NCBI RefSeq assembly: GCF_003024385.1
Contig: NZ_PVZN01000001.1
Span: forward strand, 550,084 to 614,083
Source: Pseudomonas sp. BBP2017
Lineage (GTDB): Bacteria; Pseudomonadota; Gammaproteobacteria; Pseudomonadales; Pseudomonadaceae
Length of the DNA: 64,000 nucleotides
Reading direction: 5' to 3'
Position numbers and translations under genes: made by a program. Shown here piece by piece: positions 45,911 through 57,762 of this stretch. How positions within the stretch are numbered: position 1 is the first letter of the stretch; every line of letters begins with the position of its first letter. Under the pieces are notes generated by a model. That model did not search any database and was not told the origin of the DNA. It was given only the letters and a program-made list of their open reading frames with translations.

Positions 45911-47201
45911 TTGCCCCATCCTCCGTGGCCTGCCGATCCAGCCACTGCAAGGCTTCGCCGACACAGAAAAACGATCCGAACAGCAGGATTTCATCATCCG
46001 CCGTTGCCAGCGCGCACTGCCCGTCAAGGGCTGCAGCCACGCTGGAATAAGACTTCACATCAGCGCCGAGGTTCGCCAGCGTCGCTTCAAGCTCGCTCGC
46101 CGGACGACTGCGCGCAGTATCCAGGGGCGCCACTGCCCACCCCTGAACCGCTCCCAACAAGGGTTGTACCACCCCGGCCAGGTCTTTGTCGGCCAACAGG
46201 CCGAACACCGCCAGGCGCTGGCCCGATACCGGCCGTGCAGCCAGACGCTGAGCCAGGTACTCGGCAGCGTGCGGGTTGTGGCCGACATCCATGAGGATAG
46301 TCAATGCCTTGCCCTGCCAGCGAAACCTGCGACGATCCAGACGACCGACCATCCGCGTCGAATGCAAGGCCGCGGCGATCTGCCCGGCGTCCCACGGCAG
46401 GTCCAGCAACAGATAGGCTTGCACCGCGAGGGCAGCGTTTTCCATCGGCAGGTCGAGCAACGGCAGATCGTGCAGCTCGACTACCTGGCCGCGACTGTCC
46501 ACACCGCGCCACTGCCAATACTGATCAGTGCTGGCGAGATCGAAGTCACGCCCACGCAGAAAGAACGGACAGTTCAGCTCGCGAGCCTTGTCCAGCAGCG
46601 GTTGCGGTGGATTCAGGTCGCCGCACAGCGCAGGTTTGCCCTGACGGAAGATGCCGGCTTTTTCAAAGGCCACCGATTCACGGGTATCGCCCAGGTAATC
46701 GGCATGGTCAACGCCGACGCTGGTGACCAGCGCCATATCGGCATCTACGATATTGACCGTATCCAGACGCCCGCCCAGGCCGACCTCAAGCACCACGGCA
46801 TCCAGCGCCGACTGCTTGAACAGCCAGAACGCCGCCAGGGTACCGGCCTCGAAGTAGGTCAGGGAAATTTCACCGCGAGCGGCTTCAACGGCGGCAAACG
46901 CCTCGCACAGCTGCTGATCGGCGGCTTCCTTGCCGTCGATCTGCACGCGCTCGTTGTAACGCAGCAGGTGCGGCGAACTGTAGACCCCGACCTTGAGCCC
47001 CTGGGCACGCAACAAGGCGGCCACAAAGGCGCAGGTCGAGCCCTTGCCATTGGTGCCGGTCACGGTAATCACCCGTGGCGCCGGCTTGCCCAGCCCGAGC
47101 CTGGCCGCAACCTGTTGCGAACGCGCCAGGCCCATGTCGATGGCCGAGGGATGCAACCGCTCGAGATAGGCGAGCCAGTCGCCAAGGGTACGTTGGGTCA
47201 T
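45894..47201 (-). CDS. folC: bifunctional folylpolyglutamate / dihydrofolate synthase
   Basis: A 435-residue Mur-ligase-type enzyme with the ATP loop [12 protein letters not shown] (about 50-61) and the family's [10 protein letters not shown] segment. It adds glutamate to dihydropteroate and to folates. The start overlaps the accD stop by 4 bases and the end overlaps the SPOR gene, so the three are coupled. Confidence 0.95.
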   Translation of the reverse strand: MTQRTLGDWLAYLERLHPSAIDMGLARSQQVAARLGLGKPAPRVITVTGTNGKGSTCAFVAALLRAQGLKVGVYSSPHLLRYNERVQIDGKEAADQQLCEAFAAVEAARGEISLTYFEAGTLAAFWLFKQSALDAVVLEVGLGGRLDTVNIVDADMALVTSVGVDHADYLGDTRESVAFEKAGIFRQGKPALCGDLNPPQPLLDKARELNCPFFLRGRDFDLASTDQYWQWRGVDSRGQVVELHDLPLLDLPMENAALAVQAYLLLDLPWDAGQIAAALHSTRMVGRLDRRRFRWQGKALTILMDVGHNPHAAEYLAQRLAARPVSGQRLAVFGLLADKDLAGVVQPLLGAVQGWAVAPLDTARSRPASELEATLANLGADVKSYSSVAAALDGQCALATADDEILLFGSFFCVGEALQWLDRQATEDGANGIAG

Positions 47202-48118
47202 ACGGTGGCAGGCGCAGGCGGTACGACGATCGGCTCAAGTACCGGCTCGACGAACTTCGGCGTCGGCAGGCCCATCATCTGCGCCAGCAGGTTGCCCAGG
47301 CGATGACGCAGCTCCTGACGCGGGATGATCATGTCGATTGCACCGTGCTCCAGGAGGAACTCGCTGCGCTGGAAGCCTTCTGGCAGCTTCTCACGCACGG
47401 TTTGCTCGATCACCCGCGGACCTGCAAAGCCGATCAGCGCTTTTGGCTCACCGACGATTACGTCGCCGAGCATTGCCAGGCTCGCGGAGACACCGCCGTA
47501 GACCGGGTCGGTCAGCACCGAGATAAACGGAATGCCTTCTTCGCGCAAACGCGCCAGCACTGCCGAGGTCTTGGCCATCTGCATCAGCGAGATCAGCGCT
47601 TCCTGCATGCGGGCACCACCGGAGGCCGAGAAGCAGACCATCGGGCAGCGGTTTTCCAGGGCGTAATTGGCAGCACGAACGAAGCGCTCGCCGACGATGG
47701 CACCCATCGAGCCACCCATGAACGAGAATTCGAAGGCGCTGACCACGATCGGCATACCCAGCAGAGTACCGCTCATGGAAATCAGCGCATCTTTTTCGCC
47801 GGTCTGCTTCTGTGCGGCAGTCAGACGGTCCTTGTACTTCTTGCCATCACGAAACTTCAGGCGGTCGACCGGCTCCAGATCGGCACCCAGTTCGACGCGG
47901 CCTTCGGCATCCAGGAAGATGTCAATGCGCGCACGTGCACCAATGCGCATGTGATGGTTGCACTTGGGGCAGACATCCAGGGTCTTTTCCAGCTCCGGAC
48001 GATACAGCACGGCTTCGCAAGACGGGCACTTGTGCCACAGCCCTTCAGGCACCGAACTCTTCTTCACCTCGGAACGCATGATCGAAGGGATCAGTTTGTC
48101 TACTAACCAGTTGCTCAT
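47198..48118 (-). CDS. accD: acetyl-CoA carboxylase carboxyltransferase subunit beta
   Basis: A 306-residue subunit that works with AccA to carboxylate acetyl-CoA for fatty acid synthesis. The N-terminal zinc ribbon has Cys31, Cys34, Cys50 and Cys53, and the crotonase-like core follows ([19 protein letters not shown]). It is preceded by a 281-base gap with a GGAG ribosome site and is the first gene of the accD-folC-SPOR set. Confidence 0.97.
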   Translation of the reverse strand: MSNWLVDKLIPSIMRSEVKKSSVPEGLWHKCPSCEAVLYRPELEKTLDVCPKCNHHMRIGARARIDIFLDAEGRVELGADLEPVDRLKFRDGKKYKDRLTAAQKQTGEKDALISMSGTLLGMPIVVSAFEFSFMGGSMGAIVGERFVRAANYALENRCPMVCFSASGGARMQEALISLMQMAKTSAVLARLREEGIPFISVLTDPVYGGVSASLAMLGDVIVGEPKALIGFAGPRVIEQTVREKLPEGFQRSEFLLEHGAIDMIIPRQELRHRLGNLLAQMMGLPTPKFVEPVLEPIVVPPAPATV

Positions 48119-48273
48119 GCTTTCTTTCTCCAGTAACGACGACCGGCAGGCTTTGGCTGCCAGGTTCGCGCGTATGCCCTTGAGCTCAATTCATGTATGA
48201 CGCGATGATGGCCGGGCTCCGACGCCCCGCGTACAGCGAGGCGCCCCGATACCCTTCCATCGTCAACCTGTAT

Positions 48274-48296
48274 GGGCGACGCCCGTGGCGTCGCCC
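48274..48296. other. perfect 10-bp hairpin in the trpF-accD gap
   Basis: GGGCGACGCC, loop CGT, GGCGTCGCCC. It has no T-run on either side. On the minus strand it lies 104 bases after trpF and 156 bases before accD. It could be a terminator-like processing site for trpF or part of the accD leader. Confidence 0.55.
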
Positions 48297-48399
48297 GCTA
48301 ATTTCGACCGGCCCTGCGGCGCGATCCGGCAGCAATGGGCTGCGAAAGCTATGGACGATGGCGCGCGGCCAGCCGTCACATCCACAACAACAGACGTCA

Positions 48400-49020
48400 T
48401 CACGCCTGCTTGACCGCCTTGATAAAGGCCTCGATCCGCGCGGCATCCTTGATACCCTTGGCTTGCTCGACACCACCGCTGACATCCACGGCATAAGGCC
48501 GCACCTGGGCGATGGCACTGGCAACGTTGTCCGGCGACAGACCACCGGCCAGGATGATCGGCTTGCTCAGTTTCTCCGGCACCAGCGACCAGTCGAATGC
48601 CTCACCCGTGCCTCCCGGCACGCCGGCAACATAGGTATCGAGAAGAATTCCGCTGGCCTCGCTGTACAGCCTGCACGCCGCCTCTAGGTCATCCCCCGGG
48701 CGCACTCGCAAGGCCTTGATCCATGGTCTGTTATGACCAGCACAGTCCGCCGGGGTTTCATCCCCGTGGAACTGCAGCAGATCCAGCGGTACCGCGTCGA
48801 GGATCTCGCCCAGCTCGCAACGGCTGGCATTGACGAACAGCCCCACGGTGGTCACGAACGGCGGCAACGCGGCGATGATCGCCCGCGCCTGCTGCACATC
48901 GACCGCCCGCGGGCTCTTGGCATAGAACACCAGACCAATGGCATCAGCGCCCGCCTCAGCCGCAGCCAACGCGTCCTCAATGCGGGTAATCCCACAGATT
49001 TTGCTGCGAACGGCGCTCAT
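48400..49020 (-). CDS. trpF: phosphoribosylanthranilate isomerase
   Basis: A 206-residue (beta/alpha)8 barrel for the Amadori step of tryptophan synthesis. The general base Cys is in KICGITR (about 9) and the acid Asp in DVSGGVE. ATG 49020 ([10 protein letters not shown]) is the family start. It is isolated from other trp genes, as is usual in pseudomonads, between truA and accD. Confidence 0.95.
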   Translation of the reverse strand: MSAVRSKICGITRIEDALAAAEAGADAIGLVFYAKSPRAVDVQQARAIIAALPPFVTTVGLFVNASRCELGEILDAVPLDLLQFHGDETPADCAGHNRPWIKALRVRPGDDLEAACRLYSEASGILLDTYVAGVPGGTGEAFDWSLVPEKLSKPIILAGGLSPDNVASAIAQVRPYAVDVSGGVEQAKGIKDAARIEAFIKAVKQA

Positions 49021-49058
49021 GAGCTGTGAACCTCGGCTGATCTTGAAAGTCCCGGATG

Positions 49059-49934
49059 TTAGCAAATGGCGTGTGGGTCGTCAGCCGTCAGTGACTCGTA
49101 ACCGGTGAGAAAGTGTGGACCGATGTAACGCTCGGGCAAGGCGAACTCGTCGTGGTACTCCACCTGCACCAGATACAAGCCGAACGGATGCGCGGTGACG
49201 CCACCCGTGCGCCGCTCACGACTCTCCAGCACTTCCCGGGCCCATTCCACCGGACGCTCGCCGGCACCGATGGTCATCAATACACCGGCAATGTTACGCA
49301 CCATATGGTGCAGGAAGGCGCTGGCGCGGATATCCAGGACAATCATCTTGCCGTGGCGGGTCACGCGCAGGTGATGGATGTTCTTGATCGGTGACTTGGC
49401 CTGGCACTGGCCCGCGCGAAAGGCACTGAAATCATGGGTGCCCAGCAGATACTCGGCGGCCAGGGCCATGCGCTCGACATCCAGCGGCCGGTGGTTCCAG
49501 GTGACTTCCTGACCCATGTGCGCCGGGCGGATCTGATCGTTGTAGATCACATAGCGGTAACGCCGGGCGATGGCTTTGAAGCGGGCATGAAAATGCGCCG
49601 GCATTTCCTTGGCCCAGGCCACGCTGATGTCGTGCGGCAGGTTGATGTTGGCGCCCATGGTCCAGGCTTTCATGCTGCGCACCACCTGGGTATCGAAATG
49701 CACCACCTGACCGCAGGCATGCACACCGGCATCGGTACGCCCGGCGCAGAGCAGCGACACCGGCGAATCGGCCACTTTGGACAAAGCCTCTTCAAGGGTC
49801 TGCTGGACGCTCGGCACGCCATCGGCCTGACGCTGCCATCCGCGGTAGCGCGAGCCTTTGTATTCGACGCCCAGGGCGATGCGGAAGAAGCCTTCGGCCG
49901 CCGATTCGGCAACCGTGTTATCAATGATTTCCAA
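49059..49934 (-). CDS. truA: tRNA pseudouridine(38-40) synthase TruA
   Basis: A 291-residue enzyme that modifies tRNA positions 38-40. The catalytic Asp is in GRTDAGVHA, with [12 protein letters not shown] at the N-terminus. The only available start in frame is TTG 49934, bounded by a stop codon seven codons upstream, and its ribosome site is poor. The gene may therefore be weakly translated or rely on the upstream fimV transcript. Confidence 0.92.
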   Translation of the reverse strand: MEIIDNTVAESAAEGFFRIALGVEYKGSRYRGWQRQADGVPSVQQTLEEALSKVADSPVSLLCAGRTDAGVHACGQVVHFDTQVVRSMKAWTMGANINLPHDISVAWAKEMPAHFHARFKAIARRYRYVIYNDQIRPAHMGQEVTWNHRPLDVERMALAAEYLLGTHDFSAFRAGQCQAKSPIKNIHHLRVTRHGKMIVLDIRASAFLHHMVRNIAGVLMTIGAGERPVEWAREVLESRERRTGGVTAHPFGLYLVQVEYHDEFALPERYIGPHFLTGYESLTADDPHAIC

Positions 49935-49981
49935 GAAGATACAGCCTGTCGATTAAGCAGATGGCGGGAATTATAACGACA

Positions 49982-50004
49982 ACGGCAGCCACCAGGGCTG
50001 CCGT
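49982..50004 (-). terminator. likely terminator or pause hairpin after fimV
   Basis: ACGGCAGCC, loop of 5, GGCTGCCGT: a perfect 9-bp stem 21 bases downstream of the fimV stop on the minus strand. Only a weak T-rich tail follows (TGTCGTTATAATT), so termination may be partial. Confidence 0.5.
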
Positions 50005-50024
50005 CGGACGTACAAGGGCAGGAC

Positions 50025-52733
50025 TCAGACCAGACGCGAAAGCATCTCTTCGGCTTCCTGCTTCTGGGCATCGCTACCCTCTTTGCACACTTCGTCGAGA
50101 ATGTCGCGGGCACCGTCATGGTCGCCCATGTCGATGTAGGCGCGCGCCAGGTCGAGCTTGGTTGCAGCCTCATCGGCGCCGCCCAGGTAGTCGAACTCCA
50201 GGTCATCACCGAGATCGTCGTTCAAGGCGTCTTGCGCGGTGAAGTGCGGCTCGATCGACGGTTGTTCCAGGCTTTGCGACAACTTGTCGAGCTCGGCGTT
50301 GACGTCATCGAGTTCGGAAGCAAAGCTCTTGGCGGCATCGGACTCGTCATCCAGCGACAGCGACAGGTCGAAATCCTCCGGCAGCTCCAGCTCGCTCAAT
50401 GGGTCGAATTCCGGCATTGTCTCGTCGAAGGCAGCCAGTTCGGCAGCGATATCGACGGGTTCATCAAGTGCCGGCACGGCAGCGTGATCGCCCGTAACAT
50501 CGAGATCGAAATCAGACAAGTCGTCGAGCGTGACAGGGGCCTGCTCGGCCGGCACTTCAAGTTCCGGCTCGGCAACCGACGCTTCGAGCACAGACTCGGG
50601 CGCAAAGTCCGCCACCTCAATTTCTGGCGCAGACTCGCCAAGCTGCAGCGGCTCGTTCAGCTCCAGACCCTGCAGGTCATCGTCCAGACTCAGGTCGAAG
50701 GCGCTGTCCAGATCATCCTCGGCCAGCGGTTCCAGCGCCGACTCCAGCTCAGGCTCCAATTCGGCGACCGGAGCAGGTTCTGGTTCTGGCTCTAGCTGCA
50801 CTTCAGGCTGTGCCTGCGGCTCGTCCTGCAACAACGCCTGGACGTACTGGGCGTCCAGCTCGGCGGCCAGGGCAGCCGCACCAAGGCCGCCGGCTGCAGC
50901 CAATGCCACCATCGCCGGGAAACGGCTCTTGAGGGCTTCGACATCGGCATGGTTCTGACCAGTAGCGATCAACTGGCGTTCATGACCGACAAAGGCGTCA
51001 CGGTCACCCTGACGCGCATAGACTTCCATCAACTTCAAGCGCAGGTCACTACGCCCTGGCGCCGCAGCGACTGCAGGCTCCAGCAGATCAGCAGCATGGT
51101 TCAGGCGACCACGGGCAATGCTCGCTTCCACTTCGTCGAGCAGCGCATCACCACTTGGCGCTGGCGCTGCATCGGCGGCCGGAGCAACCAACGGCGCAGC
51201 CATTGGTTGCGGCTGGGCAGGCGCTTGCTCAAGCGGTTTGACCTCAACCTTCCTGGCTTCCACGGCAGGCGCTTCAGCAGCACTGGCCGCCGCAGCCGAG
51301 GCGGCCACCACGGCCGGCGCCAGCGTCACGCTTGGTGCTGGCACTTCCAGGCCTTCGAAGCTGCTTGGCGGCAGATCCAGATCTGGACCGCGCTCACCCT
51401 CTTCAGCCAGCGCCCGGGCCATGCGCAGGTGTTTTTCCGCTTCCTGATCGGCTTTGCGCTTGCGCGCCAGCAGCAACAGCAACAGGAGCAGCACCAACAA
51501 CGCGGAAGCACCGATCAGCGCCAGCAACACAGGATTGCCGAGCAGGTCGTCGAGCATCTTGCTGGAACTGCCAGCATTTGCCTCTTCGGCTGCAGGTGCC
51601 GAGCTGTCGAGCGGTGCGGTATCGACCGCTGCAGGTGCCGGAGTAACGACCGGCTCGCTTGGCGCTGGCTGCAATTCGGCGGAAATGGCCGGCTGCTGAG
51701 CCACTTCAGGCGCAGACTCCTGACCGGCAGCCCCCTGGGCTTCGAGCCTGGCCAATTGATCGCTTTTCAGGGCGATCAGGCGCTCCATCTTGTCCAGTTG
51801 GCTCTGCAGATCGCTCATGCGACTCTTCAATTCGGCGTTGTCACGCCGCGTGGTATCGAGGCGCTCCTCAGCAACGGCGAGTTTATCGCTGACGGCCTTG
51901 CTATCTCCGGCAGCCGTTTTGCTGCCAGGCGCTACCAGGCGCAGGTTGTCTTGATTGGCAATCCGCGCCGGAGCCGCCTCGATGCCGGTGCGGCGAGTGG
52001 CGTCCAGCTGCCGGGCACGCGGACCCAGGCGCCGACCTTCACGCCAGGCGGCGTACTGCTCGGCAACCTCAGCCACAGCCTGGCCCTGAGGAATACTCAT
52101 GACCTGCTGCTGATCGGGCATGCGTAGGACCTGGCCGGTTTTCAGCAGGTTGATATTGCCGTTGATAAAGGCATCGGGGTTCAACGCCTGAATGGCCAGC
52201 ATGGCCTGCTGCACCGAGCCGCCCTGACGCGCTTTCGAGGCAATTTCCCACAGCGTGTCACGCCGCACCGTGGTGTAGTTGGCCGGCGCGCTGAGCGCCG
52301 GACTGATCGCCGACTCAGGCTTCGCCCCCGGCAACGCTGCCTGGTTGACCAGCACGCTGTAGTCGCGCAACAGGCGCCCGCTCGGCCACATCACCTGGAC
52401 CAGGAACTTGACCATCGGTGCCGGCAGCGCCTGGCTGGAGGTCACCCGCAACACGCTCTTGCCGTTGGGATTGATCACCGGCGTGAAGGTCAAGTCGTTG
52501 AGGTAGGACGGGCGCTCGATCCCGGCCTTGGCGAACTCTTCGGGTGGCGCCAGGCTCGGAGCCATCTCAGCGGCGGTCAGATCGCGTACATCGAGCAGTT
52601 CGATTTCGGCATCCAGCGGCTGGTTCTGCGCCGACTTGAGGGTCAGTTCGCCCAAGCCGAGGGCATGCGCCATACCGGACGACAGCGCCGACGCCGCGGC
52701 TATTGCTAAGACCAGTTTGCGAATTCGAAGCAT
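50025..52733 (-). CDS. fimV: FimV family pilus/polarity protein
   Basis: A 902-residue envelope protein. It has a signal peptide (1-24), an N-terminal periplasmic domain, a LysM peptidoglycan-binding motif (about 153-205, YTTVRRDTLWEIASKARQGG), a coiled coil (about 285-340), one membrane helix (about 393-417), a very acidic cytoplasmic region and a conserved C-terminal TPR-like helix pair (LDLARAYIDMGDHDGARDIL). FimV organises type IV pili and polar landmarks through cAMP signalling in P. aeruginosa. A likely hairpin terminator follows. Confidence 0.93.
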   Translation of the reverse strand: MLRIRKLVLAIAAASALSSGMAHALGLGELTLKSAQNQPLDAEIELLDVRDLTAAEMAPSLAPPEEFAKAGIERPSYLNDLTFTPVINPNGKSVLRVTSSQALPAPMVKFLVQVMWPSGRLLRDYSVLVNQAALPGAKPESAISPALSAPANYTTVRRDTLWEIASKARQGGSVQQAMLAIQALNPDAFINGNINLLKTGQVLRMPDQQQVMSIPQGQAVAEVAEQYAAWREGRRLGPRARQLDATRRTGIEAAPARIANQDNLRLVAPGSKTAAGDSKAVSDKLAVAEERLDTTRRDNAELKSRMSDLQSQLDKMERLIALKSDQLARLEAQGAAGQESAPEVAQQPAISAELQPAPSEPVVTPAPAAVDTAPLDSSAPAAEEANAGSSSKMLDDLLGNPVLLALIGASALLVLLLLLLLLARKRKADQEAEKHLRMARALAEEGERGPDLDLPPSSFEGLEVPAPSVTLAPAVVAASAAAASAAEAPAVEARKVEVKPLEQAPAQPQPMAAPLVAPAADAAPAPSGDALLDEVEASIARGRLNHAADLLEPAVAAAPGRSDLRLKLMEVYARQGDRDAFVGHERQLIATGQNHADVEALKSRFPAMVALAAAGGLGAAALAAELDAQYVQALLQDEPQAQPEVQLEPEPEPAPVAELEPELESALEPLAEDDLDSAFDLSLDDDLQGLELNEPLQLGESAPEIEVADFAPESVLEASVAEPELEVPAEQAPVTLDDLSDFDLDVTGDHAAVPALDEPVDIAAELAAFDETMPEFDPLSELELPEDFDLSLSLDDESDAAKSFASELDDVNAELDKLSQSLEQPSIEPHFTAQDALNDDLGDDLEFDYLGGADEAATKLDLARAYIDMGDHDGARDILDEVCKEGSDAQKQEAEEMLSRLV

Positions 52734-52805
52734 GACCTCTTCCTTTGAAAGAACCGTCCCCGGCGACCGAGCAAAATCTCGGTAAAAATTAGCTGCAAGT
52801 ATCTT

Positions 52806-53816
52806 TTACACAACATGTTTTATCAACAATTGCGCCAACTGCACGGCGTTCAAGGCCGCGCCTTTGCGCACGTTGTCGGTGGTCAGCCAGAGGTTGAGCT
52901 GCTCGGTTTCGTCGATTCCACCGCGCACCCGTCCAACATAGACCACGTCCTGACCGACTGCGTCACCGACCGGGGTTGGATAATCCCCGTCCTCGACCAG
53001 CTCGATACTGTCCGCAGACTCCAGCGCAGCATTGACTGCCGCCAGGTCGATCGGTTCACGACTTTGCACCGATACACTGTAGCTATCGCCGAAAAACACC
53101 GGGACTTGAATACAGCTGACGGAAATCTTCAGCGCCGGCAAGTCCAGCACTTCGCGCAGCTCGCTGAGCAAGCGACGCTCAAGCACACCATGCCCCTCGG
53201 CATCGCTGGCGCCTACCTGAGCCAGCAGGTTGAAGGCCATTTGCCGGTCAAAGAAGCGCGGCTCCAGAGGCCGTGCATTGAGCAGCTCGGCAGTCTGGCG
53301 CGCCAGCTCATTGACCGCCTCGCGGCCTTGGGCCGAGACCGCCAGGCAGGCAGTGACATTGATCCGCTCGATGTCGAGCAGGCCTTTGAGCGGGGCCAGG
53401 GCGACGGCCAATGCCACTGCGCCGGCACTTGGACTGCTCACTTGCAGTGGCTTGGGCAGGTTTTCGAGCCGTATGGCGTTGGCCTCAGGGACCACGGCTG
53501 GCGCCTGCTCGACAGGCAAGCCGCCAGACAGATCGATCACCGCGCAACCGGCCGCCTGGGCCCGCGGGGCAAAACTGCGGGTGACGGCTGGGCCGGCAGC
53601 GAAAAAAGCCAGTTTGACCTTGCTGAAATCGAAGCTGTCGACCTCACGAACACGCAGACTCTTGCTGCGGAACATCACACCGCTGCCAGCTGACTCATTG
53701 CTGGCCAGCAGGTGCAGGGTACCCACTGGAAAATCCTGCTCTTCGAGAATCTGCACGAGGGTTTCACCGACAGTACCGGTGGCACCGATCACGGCAATAT
53801 CAATAGGCTGGCTCAT
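52806..53816 (-). CDS. Asd-like protein (Usg-1 type), probably inactive
   Basis: A 336-residue protein with the full aspartate-semialdehyde dehydrogenase fold: GATGTVGETL near the start, and a C-terminal QVPVFFGDSYSV segment. It lacks the catalytic residues. The nucleophile position (family NPNC) reads SSPSAG, and the substrate-binding His-containing segment (family GHS) reads GDS. This is the pattern of Usg-1, a conserved paralogue of unknown function in gammaproteobacteria. It lies 134 bases downstream of the true asd. Confidence 0.85.
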   Translation of the reverse strand: MSQPIDIAVIGATGTVGETLVQILEEQDFPVGTLHLLASNESAGSGVMFRSKSLRVREVDSFDFSKVKLAFFAAGPAVTRSFAPRAQAAGCAVIDLSGGLPVEQAPAVVPEANAIRLENLPKPLQVSSPSAGAVALAVALAPLKGLLDIERINVTACLAVSAQGREAVNELARQTAELLNARPLEPRFFDRQMAFNLLAQVGASDAEGHGVLERRLLSELREVLDLPALKISVSCIQVPVFFGDSYSVSVQSREPIDLAAVNAALESADSIELVEDGDYPTPVGDAVGQDVVYVGRVRGGIDETEQLNLWLTTDNVRKGAALNAVQLAQLLIKHVV

Positions 53817-53862
53817 GGGGAAATCCTCTGCTGGAACGGCGGGAGCGGCACTTTACACCACA

Positions 53863-53887
53863 ATCGCGGGGCAAGCCCGCGCCTACC
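53863..53887. repeat. single REP
   Basis: ATCGCGGGGCAAGCCCGCGC, one P. putida-type REP copy between asd2 and the asd terminator. No partner copy is near. Confidence 0.75.
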
Positions 53888-53894
53888 AGGCAAA

Positions 53895-53931
53895 GAAAAA
53901 AAAAGCCCATACTGTCTCCAGTACGGGCTTC
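53895..53931 (-). terminator. Rho-independent terminator of asd
   Basis: On the minus strand: AGCCCGTACTG, loop, CAGTATGGGCT, then eight or more T. It lies about 20 bases after the asd stop and should separate asd from asd2. Confidence 0.85.
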
Positions 53932-53950
53932 GGGTCCTGTCGGCGTCAGG

Positions 53951-55063
53951 TCAACGCTCCAGCAGAATCCGCAGCATGCGCCGCAGCGGTTCGGCCGCGC
54001 CCCACAGCAGCTGGTCGCCAACGGTGAAAGCGCCCAGGTATTGCGAACCCATGTTCAGCTTGCGCAGACGCCCCACCGGAATGTTCAAGGTACCGGTGAC
54101 ATTGGTCGGGCTCAGTTCCTGCATGCTGATTTCGCGCTGGTTCGGTACCAGCTTCACCCATGGATTGTGCTGGCTGATCATGCCTTCGATATCAGCGATC
54201 GGCACATCTTTGTTCAGCTTGATGGTCAGCGCCTGGCTGTGGCAACGCATCGCACCGATGCGCACGCAGATGCCGTCAACCGGGATCGGGCTCTTGAAGC
54301 GACCGAGGATCTTGTTGGTCTCGGCCTGGGCCTTCCACTCTTCACGGCTCTGGCCGTTAGGCAGTTCCTTGTCGATCCACGGGATCAGGCTGCCAGCCAG
54401 CGGTACACCGAAGTTTTCGGTCGGGTAGGCTTCGCTGCGCATGGCCTCGGCCACCTTGCGGTCAATGTCGAGGATGGCGCTGGCCGGGTTGGCCAGGTCG
54501 TCAGCCACGGCGGCGTGGGTCGCGCCCATCTGGCGGATCAGCTCGCGCATATTCTGCGCGCCGGCACCGGAAGCCGCCTGATAGGTCATGGCGCTCATCC
54601 ACTCGACCAGGCCAGCCTCGAACAGGCCGCCCAGGCCCATCAGCATCAGGCTGACAGTGCAGTTGCCACCGATGTAATTCTTGGTGCCCGCATCGAGCTG
54701 CTGGTCGATCACCTTGCGGTTGACCGGATCCAGAACGATGACCGCATCATCCTGCATACGCAGGCTGGAGGCGGCATCGATCCAGTAGCCCTGCCAGCCG
54801 GCTTCACGCAGCTTGGGGAAAACTTCGTTGGTGTAGTCGCCACCCTGACAGGTCAGGATCACATCGAGGGTCTTGAGTTCTTCAATGCTGTACGCGTCCT
54901 TGAGCGGAGCAATATCCTTGCCCACTGCCGGACCCTGGCCACCTACGTTGGAAGTGGTGAAGAACACCGGCTCGATGAGATCGAAATCCTGCTCTTCCAG
55001 CATCCGCTGCATGAGCACGGAACCGACCATACCGCGCCAACCGATCAGACCTACACGTTTCAT
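53951..55063 (-). CDS. asd: aspartate-semialdehyde dehydrogenase
   Basis: A 370-residue E. coli-type enzyme that reduces aspartyl phosphate, leading to lysine, threonine, methionine and diaminopimelate. The N-terminal [10 protein letters not shown] binds NADP, the catalytic Cys is in GGNCTVSLM (about 135), and the His and Arg of the substrate site are in MRCHSQ. It lies 68 bases downstream of leuB on the same strand and ends at a strong terminator. Confidence 0.96.
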   Translation of the reverse strand: MKRVGLIGWRGMVGSVLMQRMLEEQDFDLIEPVFFTTSNVGGQGPAVGKDIAPLKDAYSIEELKTLDVILTCQGGDYTNEVFPKLREAGWQGYWIDAASSLRMQDDAVIVLDPVNRKVIDQQLDAGTKNYIGGNCTVSLMLMGLGGLFEAGLVEWMSAMTYQAASGAGAQNMRELIRQMGATHAAVADDLANPASAILDIDRKVAEAMRSEAYPTENFGVPLAGSLIPWIDKELPNGQSREEWKAQAETNKILGRFKSPIPVDGICVRIGAMRCHSQALTIKLNKDVPIADIEGMISQHNPWVKLVPNQREISMQELSPTNVTGTLNIPVGRLRKLNMGSQYLGAFTVGDQLLWGAAEPLRRMLRILLER

Positions 55064-55131
55064 CGCAACTACACCTTTGCTAAAAAGTGGGCCGCTGCTT
55101 CACAAGGAAAAACAGCAGCGGGCCCGAGAGA

Positions 55132-56214
<1,083 letters not shown>

Positions 56215-56270
56215 GGGTTCCTCTTGTTCGAATCAAGCGACACGCCGCAGCGGCCTGCCGGAAAAAATAA

Positions 56271-57035
56271 TCAGCGTTCGGCCCAGAGCACCAGAACATC
56301 GGTGCTGAACGAGCCATCGGCTTCAATCTGGTAATACTGCCGTACTTCTTCGCCCATCGCCTGCTGCAAATGGCGTATGGCACCACGCATCACCTCTGGC
56401 GTACGCATGCGCTCGACCCAGGAACTGTATTCAAGGCGCAGACGCTGACGCGTGTGGCTGCGGGTGAACAAGCCGGCTTCACTGACCTGCTGCAACCACT
56501 GCGCTGCCGAATAGTCACGCACATGACTGGTATCGCGCAGCACTTCGACGCTTTGCAGGTAGGTATCGAGCAATGCGCTGCCCGGCGACATAACGTCGAT
56601 GAATGCCGCTACGCCACCCGGTTTGAGCACCCGGCGCACTTCACGCAGGGCCAGGCCGAGGTCGCTCCAGTGGTGTGCCGAGTAGCGGCTGAAGACATAA
56701 TCGAAGCTCGCGTCGGCGAACGGCAAGTGCTCGGCGGCACCGCGTTCGGTGACGATATTGTCGAAGTGCCGTTCGGCGGCGGTAGCCGCTACCACGTCGA
56801 GCATCTGCTGCGACAGGTCGTAGGCCACCACTTCGCGCACCAACGGCGCCACATGAAAACTCACATGCCCGGCACCGCAGCCCAGGTCCAACACCCGCGC
56901 GCGCCCCTGCCCGGCCAGTTCGGCCTGCAGCAAAGCGAATTCGCTGCCCTGGGCGTGCACGGCACTGCTCAGGTAGGCGTTGGCTTGCTCGCCGAACTGG
57001 CGCTGAACGACATCCTTATGGGTGGTGCTGGTCAT
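56271..57035 (-). CDS. class I SAM-dependent methyltransferase
   Basis: A 254-residue UbiE/COQ5-like methyltransferase. SAM motif I LDLGCGAGHVS (about 47-57), the acidic residue in VAYDLS, and a further LPFADASFDYVFS. ATG 57035 has AGGAG eight bases upstream. It sits between leuD and leuB inside the leucine gene set. A role in leucine synthesis is not obvious and the substrate is unknown. Confidence 0.88.
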   Translation of the reverse strand: MTSTTHKDVVQRQFGEQANAYLSSAVHAQGSEFALLQAELAGQGRARVLDLGCGAGHVSFHVAPLVREVVAYDLSQQMLDVVAATAAERHFDNIVTERGAAEHLPFADASFDYVFSRYSAHHWSDLGLALREVRRVLKPGGVAAFIDVMSPGSALLDTYLQSVEVLRDTSHVRDYSAAQWLQQVSEAGLFTRSHTRQRLRLEYSSWVERMRTPEVMRGAIRHLQQAMGEEVRQYYQIEADGSFSTDVLVLWAER

Positions 57036-57054
57036 CTGGATCTCCTGGGGTTTT

Positions 57055-57110
57055 ATCGCGGGGCAAGCCTGCTCCCACAGTGTCGGTGGGAGCGGGCTTG
57101 CCCCGCGATG
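57055..57110. repeat. REP pair (BIME-like)
   Basis: Inverted P. putida-type REP copies (TCGCGGGGCAAGCCTGCTCC and GGAGCGGGCTTGCCCCGCGA), 13 bases apart, in the gap between leuD and the methyltransferase gene. Confidence 0.9.
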
Positions 57111-57117
57111 TTTTCAA

Positions 57118-57762
57118 TCAAACATCACGAAACAACCAAGGCTGACTAGCCCGATGCTTGGCTTCGAACGTGGCGATCGCGTCGCTGTCCTGCAAGGTCA
57201 GACCGATATCGTCCAGACCGTTGAGCAGGCAGTGTTTGCGAAACGCATCGATCTCGAAACTCAACACTTTGCCATCAGGACGGGTCACTGTCTGCGCCTG
57301 CAAGTCGATGGTCAACTGATAGCCTGGATCGGTTTCGACCTGCTTGAACAGTTCATCGACTTCTTCATCGCTGAGAATGATCGGCAGCAAACCGTTCTTG
57401 AAGCTGTTGTTGAAGAAGATGTCGGCGTAGCTCGGGGCGATGATGCTGCGGAAACCGTACTCTTCAAGAGCCCATGGCGCATGCTCACGGCTCGAACCGC
57501 AACCGAAGTTCTCGCGGGCGAGCAACACGCTGGCGCCCTGATAACGGTCGTGGTTCAAGACGAAGTCCGGGTTCTTCGGCCGCTTGCTGTTGTCCTGGTA
57601 CGGCTGGCCGACATCCAGGTAACGCCATTCATCGAACAGATTGGGGCCAAAACCGGTGCGTTTGATCGACTTGAGGAACTGCTTGGGAATGATCTGATCG
57701 GTGTCGACGTTGGCACGATCCAAAGGTGCGACCAGGCCAGTGTGCTGGGTAAAGGCTTTCAT
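57118..57762 (-). CDS. leuD: 3-isopropylmalate dehydratase small subunit
   Basis: A 214-residue subunit that completes isopropylmalate isomerase with LeuC. Swivel-domain hallmarks are IPKQFLKSI (about 25) and [13 protein letters not shown] (about 73). Its ATG overlaps the leuC stop by 4 bases. Confidence 0.96.
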   Translation of the reverse strand: MKAFTQHTGLVAPLDRANVDTDQIIPKQFLKSIKRTGFGPNLFDEWRYLDVGQPYQDNSKRPKNPDFVLNHDRYQGASVLLARENFGCGSSREHAPWALEEYGFRSIIAPSYADIFFNNSFKNGLLPIILSDEEVDELFKQVETDPGYQLTIDLQAQTVTRPDGKVLSFEIDAFRKHCLLNGLDDIGLTLQDSDAIATFEAKHRASQPWLFRDV

